NCBI GenBank assembly: GCA_026184775.1
Contig: JANCYW010000014.1
Span: forward strand, 124,001-188,000
DNA: 64,000 nucleotides
Origin: Cyanidium caldarium
Taxonomy: Eukaryota > Rhodophyta > Bangiophyceae > Cyanidiales > Cyanidiaceae
Reading direction: 5' to 3'
Shown here: positions 26,238-33,600 of the stretch, piece after piece
Numbering within the stretch: position 1 is the first letter of the stretch
How the letters are laid out: every line of letters begins with the position of its first letter
Position numbers and translations under genes: made by a program
Notes under the pieces: model-generated
What the model was told of the DNA's origin: nothing
Databases searched by the model: none
The model's input: only the letters and a program-made list of their open reading frames with translations

Positions 26238-27962
26238 TCATTTCCACCCCGCAAACCACTGGCGCGCCTGCTGTTGTGCGGGCGTCAGCGGCAGACCGTA
26301 CACCCACGGCGCAAAATAGAGGAACGCCCACGATGCCAGCGCCACCGCCGCGGCCACCAGCACCCGCCGGACAGTGGCACTCGGCAGCGCGCGATCCACC
26401 AGCCACGCTGCCAACAACACCGCATAGTACAGGCCGGGCAGGTAGTGGTACAGGAAAGCCGGTCGGCGCACGCCCAGATACGGCAACAGATTCAGCGCCC
26501 AACCGGCGTAGAAAAACAACCCCACGGCGTAGAAGCGGTTCCAGTAGCGCGCGCCGTGCGGCCCCGCCTTGTCCAACAGCTGACGTTGCGCCCGCGCTCC
26601 CTGCGTGGCCCATCGCAGCAGGCGCTGCGTCCACATCGCCATGAACACGGCGAGCGCCAACAACGACCCCCAAGCCACCACCGGGTTGATCAATAGGTAC
26701 ACCCGCGCCTCGTGGATGGCATACGGCCCGGCGGGCGCGGTGCTGTTCTGCAGCGGCACACTCTCGTTCAGCAGCAGCGTGCCCGCCGGCGACAACGGGA
26801 TGCGCTGCGCATGGATCCAGTACAGCAGGCCGCGGCGCGTCAGCGGCCACGAATGCCACTTGCTCTCCCACGGATGCCGTTCGGAGATGCGTGCGTTGGC
26901 GCGGAACATCTCCAAGTTCAGGTAGCGGAACTTGCGCCAAAAGGGCACGGCCGGGGCGTGCGGGTCGTGGTCGGGGCGCCCGGCCAATGTGATCTTAAAG
27001 TCCGGCAGCATGAACTCGTCTCCGGTGCCATGCCGCGGCAGCAGCCGGAAATGCACCCAGAAGCAGGCACTGTACAGGCTGAGCGCGATGACGCCCACCA
27101 ACGCACACTGCCACAGCGGGAGGCGGTGGCGAGTGCCCAGCAGCGCTCGACTGCCGCTCAGCGAGAGCAGTCCGCCGAGCGCCGGCGTGGCCAGCGCCGT
27201 CCACTTGGTGGAGATGGCGCAGCCGCAGGCGATGCCGGTGAGCAGCAGCCACCGCCATCGCTGCCGTGTGCGGTTGCGCGTAGCCCACAGTCGCAACACA
27301 CAGTAGAGCGAGAGCGCGCTGAAGAACACCACCTGTGAGTCGACCAGGATCAGGCGCGACTCGATGGTTAGACACATGTCCAGCAGCAACCACGACGCCG
27401 CCAGCGCGCTGGCCTCGGCGCTCATGCCCCACTCGCGCCCGACCGCATAGGTGAGCGGCACGATGAGCGTGCCGAACACCGCGGCCACGGCGCGCGGTCC
27501 CAGGTACGAGCGGTCCGGGTACGGCCTGCCGATATGGTCGTAACCGAACGAAGTGTTGTAACCGTGCAAGCGCGCACCCAGCAGCAATAACAGCTTGCCG
27601 AGCGGCGGGTGGATGTCAAAAAAGTACTCGCCGGTGAAGTAGTAGGTGAGAAACTTGCCAAAGTGGAACTCGTCGAACACCACCGAGGCCGGCCGCGTCA
27701 AACGCCAGAAGCGCGTCACCGCCGACAGCAGCAGAAGCACCGCGAAGAGCACCACATCGACCGGTGCTTCCCGTAAGGAGAGACGAAATCGTGCCCGACC
27801 CGCGCGCAACTCCCGCTGCGACGCTTTCGAGTACTTGGCGGGGGGATCGGAGGCAGCGTTCCCGCCAGTTGGCGACGTCGACCCGGCACTGGACGCGGTC
27901 GCCGGGCGCCGCGTCCATTCCGACTGCGGAGTGGCGCGCACTTTGGAATAGTGTGGATTCAT
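26238..27962 (-). CDS. Protein O-mannosyltransferase (PMT family, GT39) lacking MIR domains
   Basis: A 574-residue ER membrane enzyme of the GT39 family that transfers mannose from dolichyl-phosphate-mannose to Ser/Thr. The N-terminal half carries the PMT signature: FDEFHFGKFLTYYFTGEYFF (with the D-E pair that binds substrate), D-I-H-P-P-L-G-K-L, S-Y-L-G-P-R-A, and R-L-I-L-V-D-S-Q. The C-terminal half has Y-P-W-type motifs and PMT_4TMC segments (LPYLGVRRPAFLYHYLPGLY). Fungal and animal PMTs carry about 200 residues of MIR repeats in a luminal loop; here the equivalent loop (about residues 315-400) is only ~80 residues and has no MIR pattern. This resembles bacterial and some protist PMTs. About 50 basic residues precede the first span. 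Confidence 0.9.
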   Translation of the reverse strand: MNPHYSKVRATPQSEWTRRPATASSAGSTSPTGGNAASDPPAKYSKASQRELRAGRARFRLSLREAPVDVVLFAVLLLLSAVTRFWRLTRPASVVFDEFHFGKFLTYYFTGEYFFDIHPPLGKLLLLLGARLHGYNTSFGYDHIGRPYPDRSYLGPRAVAAVFGTLIVPLTYAVGREWGMSAEASALAASWLLLDMCLTIESRLILVDSQVVFFSALSLYCVLRLWATRNRTRQRWRWLLLTGIACGCAISTKWTALATPALGGLLSLSGSRALLGTRHRLPLWQCALVGVIALSLYSACFWVHFRLLPRHGTGDEFMLPDFKITLAGRPDHDPHAPAVPFWRKFRYLNLEMFRANARISERHPWESKWHSWPLTRRGLLYWIHAQRIPLSPAGTLLLNESVPLQNSTAPAGPYAIHEARVYLLINPVVAWGSLLALAVFMAMWTQRLLRWATQGARAQRQLLDKAGPHGARYWNRFYAVGLFFYAGWALNLLPYLGVRRPAFLYHYLPGLYYAVLLAAWLVDRALPSATVRRVLVAAAVALASWAFLYFAPWVYGLPLTPAQQQARQWFAGWK

Positions 27963-28029
27963 GCCGCGTCTGGAGCTTGCTTTACGAGCCCGTGTGCGTT
28001 GTTGTCGACAAGGTGGTCAGAGCGGTCCG

Positions 28030-28067
28030 TTTCCCGCCGGGCCGGTCGCGTCGAACCCGTTTGGCGC
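28030..28067 (+). promoter_or_regulatory. Pair of E2F-like octamers in a divergent promoter
   Basis: TTTCCCGC (28030-28037) and TTTGGCGC (28060-28067) both fit TTTSSCGC and lie 30 bp apart in the gap between the PMT and RWDD1/Gir2 genes. Single octamers like these are expected about once per 6-8 kb by chance, so only the pairing is notable. Neither gene is a classic E2F target. Confidence 0.25.
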
Positions 28068-28238
28068 ACCGGCACACCTGCGCGCGCGCGCGCGAGAGAG
28101 AGAGAGACCGGAGGAGGAACGGAGCGAGTCCCGTCAACGAGAAGACTGTCTAGCGTCGATCAGACGAGAGCGTTGCGCATCGAGTCGTCGCACGCCGGGC
28201 AGTTGGGTCGCTTTGCATAATTCGCACTTGGAGGCGGG

Positions 28239-29027
28239 ATGGCCGACGACGACGACGACGCCGCCGCCGAGTCGGAGCAGGTCACCGAGGCGGAAGCGCT
28301 GGAGGCCATTTTCGGAGACGACTTTCACGAGCTGGAACGAGATGGACGGCGACGTCGATGGGTGCTCAAACTGTCCGCTCCGAGCGCGGAGCTGGAGTTG
28401 CGGTTTACCCTGCCGGAACGGTATCCGTTCGGGGCCGCACCGCAGGTGCTCGTCCAAGCGGTGCGCGGATTGGCGGCGCAACGGCGCGCAGTGTTGCAGC
28501 AACATTTGGAGGCCGTGGCTGCTGCATCCATCGGCCAGCCGAGCGTGTACACTGTGCACGCCGCCGCCATGGACTGGCTGGCCACGGCGGACCCGGCCGG
28601 CCGGGCGGTCGCCGGCGATGCATCCCCGCAAGGGTTGTTGCGCGGCAAAGGAGTCCGTGGCGACGAGGATGGCGGCAGTCGTTTCGAGACCGTGGAGGGC
28701 TCGTTGGAGCAGCGCGTGGCGGACGCCAGCGCCGAGACCGCCAGCGTGCAACGATGGATCGGCACGCCAGTCACCCCGGAGTCGTTTGCTGTTTGGAGAG
28801 GCGAGTTTGAGCGTTTCCTCCAGGAGCAGGGAATCGCGGAAGATGTATACGGCACCGATGCCGCGCAACGCTCGTCCCTGAAACCCACCGGCCGAGAGCT
28901 CTTTCAACAACACAGCGAGCTGTTTCAAAACGATGCGGAAGGAGACGAGGAGCCGGAGAGCGCCACAGCTGCCGATGCGCTGGTACATAGCGAGCGCGAT
29001 ATCGACCGCAGCCTGTTTGCCCCGTGA
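28239..29027 (+). CDS. RWDD1: RWD-domain protein RWDD1/Gir2 (DFRP2), partner of the GTPase DRG2
   Basis: A 262-residue protein with an N-terminal RWD domain (about residues 10-115; E-A-L-E-A-I-F-G-D-D-F, L-R-F-T-L-P-E-R-Y-P) and a C-terminal DRG-binding region. The C-terminal part is the stronger evidence: GTPVTPESFAVWRGEFERFL, then P-T-G-R-E-L-F-Q-Q-H, then D-I-D-R-S-L-F, in the order of RWDD1 (GTPVTxENFxxW..., LTGKQLFE..., DESLF). RWDD1/Gir2 binds and stabilises the translational GTPase DRG2 (Rbg2 in yeast) and can contact Gcn1 through the RWD domain, linking it to stalled ribosomes and the general amino-acid control response. It ends 12 bp from the convergent Rpp20 gene. Confidence 0.87.
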   Translation: MADDDDDAAAESEQVTEAEALEAIFGDDFHELERDGRRRRWVLKLSAPSAELELRFTLPERYPFGAAPQVLVQAVRGLAAQRRAVLQQHLEAVAAASIGQPSVYTVHAAAMDWLATADPAGRAVAGDASPQGLLRGKGVRGDEDGGSRFETVEGSLEQRVADASAETASVQRWIGTPVTPESFAVWRGEFERFLQEQGIAEDVYGTDAAQRSSLKPTGRELFQQHSELFQNDAEGDEEPESATAADALVHSERDIDRSLFAP

Positions 29028-29039
29028 GTCGGTGCCTCG

Positions 29040-29663
29040 CTAGACCGCGGGCGGTTTTTTGGTCTTGAACAGGTCGATGTGGACCGCGCTCTGCACGCGC
29101 ACTTGTCGCACGTACGGCAGACCGGGTGCCTGCGGCTCGTACTCGTCCAGCAGCGGCACCGAGCTGGTGCGCACGTGGGTATCCAGCCATTCGCCGTGTC
29201 GCTCCACCAGCGCCAGCGCCGCGCGCACCGCCCGCGGAATGGCCGCCCCGGCCGCATGCACCGTGACCATCTCGTACTGCTCCTGAAACAGCAGCTCGCG
29301 CGCCTTGGCCTCTAACCCACGTTGCGCACTGCTGCCACTGACATAAATAGCATTGCGCGGTGCCACGCCTCGCACCATCTGTCGCCGTCGGAACCGGTAC
29401 CGAGTCGGGTCGCACAGCACCCGCCGCGGGACGGCCGCGGCAGCGCCTGCTCCTCCGCGAGCGTGGTACGAGACGGTCAGAGGCGGTGGCGAGGTGGCGG
29501 GTGCGGAATTCGGTGCGGTTGCGTCATGCGCCCTGAACCTCTTGTCTTGGCGAGTTGGATCGCGCTGCGCGCCGGTCCTCCCTCGTTTGCGGGTCCGAGA
29601 GTCCACGACAAGCGCAGCCTCGACGGCAGGCGCTGTGTCAGACCCAGATTCTTCTCCCTCCAT
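29040..29663 (-). CDS. POP7: RNase P/RNase MRP subunit Rpp20/Pop7 (Alba fold)
   Basis: A 207-residue nuclear protein whose C-terminal half (about residues 100-205) is an Alba domain of the Rpp20/Pop7 type. It runs N-A-I-Y-V-S-G-S-S, M-V-T-V-H-A-A-G-A-A-I-P-R-A-V-R-A-A-L, then V-P-L-L-D-E-Y-E-P followed by S-A-V-H-I-D-L-F, closely following the Rpp20 order (I-H-G-L-G-x-A-I-N-R-A; V-E-L-V-D-E-x-E-P; N-S-A-I-H-I-R-V-F). With Rpp25/Pop6 it forms a heterodimer that binds the P3 domain of the RNA component and helps process pre-tRNA and pre-rRNA. The N-terminal ~95 residues are basic, low in hydrophobics and probably disordered. Confidence 0.83.
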   Translation of the reverse strand: MEGEESGSDTAPAVEAALVVDSRTRKRGRTGAQRDPTRQDKRFRAHDATAPNSAPATSPPPLTVSYHARGGAGAAAAVPRRVLCDPTRYRFRRRQMVRGVAPRNAIYVSGSSAQRGLEAKARELLFQEQYEMVTVHAAGAAIPRAVRAALALVERHGEWLDTHVRTSSVPLLDEYEPQAPGLPYVRQVRVQSAVHIDLFKTKKPPAV

Positions 29664-30688
29664 GCGATGGCAGGTGGCAGAGCAGGAGGATGGCCGAGTC
29701 TGTTTATGTGAGGCACGGCAGGACGGCGACAGTTTCTAGTCCACCCGGGACGCGGGACGCAAGTTTCGGCCGGCAACGGGACCCCGCTCCTGCGCGAGCT
29801 GGAGAGACGTAGCACGGAGGCACCAATAGAGAGCGCGAGGAATCGATTGGCAGTACGAGCAGTAGCGAAGGAGTGCACGGGATGGGAGCGACGTGGTCGC
29901 GGGTGGCATGCCTTGCGCCCGCTGCAAGTATTTACACGTAGGCATACAACGTCGGCACAAGTTGGGCCCGGTGTGCGCATGCAGCATCTCTCGACAAACA
30001 CCACAGTGCTTCTTCGCGCATGCCAGTGTTGCGCATGACAGCCGACCAGGGCGCTGAGGAGATGGATGCCCGTCGCATCGAAGCCGCGCAAGTAACCCCT
30101 ATCCGACTAGCGCTTGCCTGGATCAAGACGCTCCTTGCCAAAGTCCCGTCCTGGCAACCACCATCTCCGTCGCTGCTTCTTCGCGTTCCTACCGCCGTGG
30201 CGCGGGGCATGCCCTAGAAACGCTCCCCGTCTGTCGCTCCCCCCGTCTCCCGCCACCGCCCCCGGAAAAACACACCCGCCCCTCTGGACCTTGCCTCCGT
30301 ACCCCTTCACCCCATTCGCTTCCCCACATCACTCCCCCTCCCCCGCAGTCGGCTCCCCCTGCCGCGCCCGATACCCTGGCCGACCCCTCCGTCCCCCGCC
30401 GTCCCTCATACACCGCCGCTGGACCGAGCTTGCCCCCTCTCCCTCCCCGCTCTCAACCTCAGCTACCCTCCATCACCCTCCATCACCCTCAAGCCACGCT
30501 CCCGCAACCCGCCCCTCCCTCTCCCCCTCCCTGCGCGGTCCTCTCCGCGGCTCGGGCGACCGCGCCGGCCGCGCGCCCGTTCCGCTCGGTTCGCCTTGTG
30601 TGTGTGTCCCCGGCGCCCGTGCTTGCGAGTCGCTGGAGAGCACCAGCTGGGAGCGCTGGTGGCCTGACGGCTGCGCACCGCGTGGACA
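29664..30688. other. Long divergent intergenic region between Rpp20/Pop7 and RPB1
   Basis: This 1025-bp gap is the longest in the window. From about 30220 to 30560 the + strand is almost pure pyrimidine with few G, and includes a decanucleotide repeated twice near 30468-30491. A Cys-containing frame at 29736-29987 (minus) and an Arg/Pro frame at 30114-30848 (plus) lack domain content and are not called. No tRNA or other recognisable RNA gene was seen. It should contain both promoters and the RPB1 5' leader. Confidence 0.5.
30508..30531 (-). promoter_or_regulatory. G-quadruplex-type motif upstream of RPB1
   Basis: On the minus strand this stretch has five runs of three to five G separated by one to three bases (GGG-A-GGGGG-AGA-GGG-A-GGGG-C-GGG), the standard G4 pattern. 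It starts 158 bp upstream of the RPB1 start codon, within the pyrimidine-rich leader/promoter. Folding and function are inferred from the pattern. Confidence 0.5.
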
Positions 30689-33600
30689 ATGGATCTGGAC
30701 GTGCCATTCCTGTCCACGGCGGAGCGCAAGTCGGTGGCTGCGGTGCAGTTCGGGATCTGGTCGCCCGAGGAGCTGCGGCGGGGCTCGGTGGTGCGCGTGG
30801 AGAGCGATGTGGCGTTCGAGCGGGGCGTGCCCAAAGCAGGCGGTCTGATGGATCCGCGGCTGGGTGCCATCGATCGCAATTTCCCGTGTGCCACCTGCGA
30901 GGGCAGCTCGCTGGAGTGTCCAGGTCACTTTGGGCACATCGAACTGGTGCGGCCGGTGTTTCACGTGCTGGTGTTTAGCACTGTGCTCAAGGTGCTCCGC
31001 TGTTGCTGCTTCTACTGCTCGCGGCTGTTGGTGGACCCCGGCGACACCCGCATGCAGCGAGCTGTGCGAATACGCGACCCGGTGAAGCGGTTCCAGGTGG
31101 TGTCGCGGGTGTGCGGCGGCGTCCACGTGTGCGGCGGCGGCGGCGGCGGCGGCGACGAGCTGGTCACGGCGGCGTCGGCGGGCGGTGCCAAGCTGGGCGT
31201 GGAGCCGCGGCGACTTGGATGCGGCAACCAGCAGCCGCACCTGACGCGGGACGGTATGCGCCTCATGGCCGAGTTTCCCGACGCCGACGTGGCCACCAGC
31301 GAGCGCAAGCAGGAGCTGAGCGCCGAGCGCGCACATCAGATACTGCGGCACATCAGCGACGAGGACGCCGTGGCCATGGGGTTTGACGTCCGCTTCAGCC
31401 GGCCCGAGTGGATGGTGCTGACGGTGCTGCCGGTGCCGCCGCCCCACGTACGGCCGTCTATCCAGATGGATGCGGTTTCGCGCGGCGAGGACGACCTCAC
31501 CTTCAAGCTGGGCGACATCGTCAAGGCCAACAACGCGCTGCGTCGTCTGGAGGCTGAAGGCGTCCCGGCACACGTCATCCGTGAGCAGTTGGATTTGTTG
31601 CAGTTTCATGTGGCCACCTTTATGAACAACGACCTGCCGGGCATGCCGCGAGCCACGCTGAAGAGCGGCCGCCCGCTCAAGTCGATCGCGCAGCGGTTGC
31701 GTGGCAAGGAGGGACGCGTCCGCAACAACCTGATGGGGAAGCGGGTGAACTTTTCAGCGCGCACGGTGATCACCGCCGACCCGCAGCTGGAGCTGGACGA
31801 GGTGGGCGTGCCGCGCTCGGTGGCGATGACGCTGACATATCCGGAGGTGGTCACGCCGTACAACTACGACCGGCTGATGGAGGCGGTGCGCAACGGACCG
31901 AACGCCTATCCGGGCGCGCTGTTTGTGGTGCGGCCGGACGGACGACGACGCGGTCTGCAGTTTGTGAAGCGCACTGCCGACTTGGCGCTAGAGTACGGAC
32001 AGGTGGTGGAGCGTCACCTGCTCAGCGGCGATCTGGTGCTGTTCAATCGGCAGCCGTCGCTGCATCGCATGTCCATCATGGGACACCGGGTGCGCGTGCT
32101 GCCCTACTCCACGTTTCGCATGAACCTGTCGGCCACTTCGCCGTACAATGCCGATTTCGACGGCGACGAGATGAACTTGCACGTGCCGCAGTCGGAGGAG
32201 GTGCGCGCGGAGATCCAGGAGCTGATGGTGGTGCCTCAGAACATCGTTTCGCCGCAGGCCAACCGGCCGGTCATGGGCATCGTGCAGGACTCGCTGCTGG
32301 GGTGTCGGCTGTTCACGCTGCGCGACCAATTCCTGGAGCGCGACGCGGTATTCAACCTGCTGCTGCACCTGCCGCAGTTTGACGGCCGCATTCCGACGCC
32401 GGCCATCCTGCAGCCGCGGCCGCTGTGGACCGGCAAGCAGCTGTTCTCGCTGCTGCTGCCAGATGGCGTCAACCTGCAGCGGTTTGCCAACGGCCACCCG
32501 GACGCCGAGGATGTCATTATGACCCCCAGCGACACCCACGTGTTCATCCAGAACGGCGAACTGTTGTCCGGCGTGGTGGACAAGCGCACCGTCGGCTCCA
32601 GCGCCGGCTCGCTCATCCACGTCACTTGGAAGGAGGCCGGTCCGCAGCGCACCAGCCAGCTCATCTCCCAGGTGCAGATTCTCATTAACCAGTGGCTCAT
32701 GCAGAACGGCATGAGCGTCGGCATAGGAGATTGCATTGCCGACGCGGCCACCATGGCCGCTATCAACGACACCATCGGCGCCGCCAAGGAGGAGGTGCGC
32801 CAGCTGATTCAGATGGCGCAGGAGGGTCGTCTGGAGCGGCAGCCGGGCAAGACTATGCTGGAGTCGTTCGAGGCGGCGGTGAACCGCGTGCTGAACAGCG
32901 CGCGCGACAAGGCCGGCGGTTTCGCGCAGGAGAGTCTGCTCTCCAGCAACAACATCAAGCGCATGGTGATGGCCGGCAGCAAGGGTTCCTTCATCAACGT
33001 GTCGCAGATTGTGGCCTGCGTCGGACAGCAGAACGTGGAGGGCAAGCGCATCCCGTACGGTTTCCGTCGGCGCACGCTGCCGCACTTTGTGGTGGACGAC
33101 TTGTCGCCGGAGGCGCGCGGCTTTGTGGAGAACTCGTACTTGCGCGGTCTAACGCCAGAGGAGATGTTCTTCCACGCCATGGGCGGGCGCGAGGGCCTGA
33201 TCGACACCGCCGTGAAGACCGCCGAGACTGGCTACATCCAGCGCCGGCTGGTCAAGGCGATGGAGGACGTGCGCGTGGAGTACGATGGCACGGCGCGCAA
33301 CTCGCTGGGCGACGTGCTGCAGTTTCTGTACGGGGAGGACTCGGCCGATGGCGCCATGGTGGAGGTGCAGAATCTGCGCCTGATCCGCGCCAGCAACCGC
33401 GATATGGAGGAGCTGTTCGCGCTCGACGTGTACGACCGCAAGTTCGGCGTCGGCTACCTGGAGCCGGAGGTGATCGACGCGGTGCGCACCGACCCGCATA
33501 TCGGATCGGAGTTGGAGGAGGCGTTTCAGCAGCTGTTGGAGGATCGCGAGCGCTTGCAGCGGGTGTTTCCTAGCGGAGAGAACAAGTGGGCGCTGATGGT

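Noticed and set aside
29736-29987. 83-residue Cys-containing frame on the minus strand before RPB1
   Set aside because: The C-x-x-C-type pattern is not followed by a second pair at a sensible spacing, and no homologue comes to mind.
30114-30848. 244-residue frame crossing the RPB1 start
   Set aside because: Made of Pro/Ser/Arg from the pyrimidine-rich leader, then out of frame with RPB1.
31988-33085. 365-residue open frame antisense to RPB1
   Set aside because: Same explanation; strong codon bias on the sense strand creates long antisense frames.
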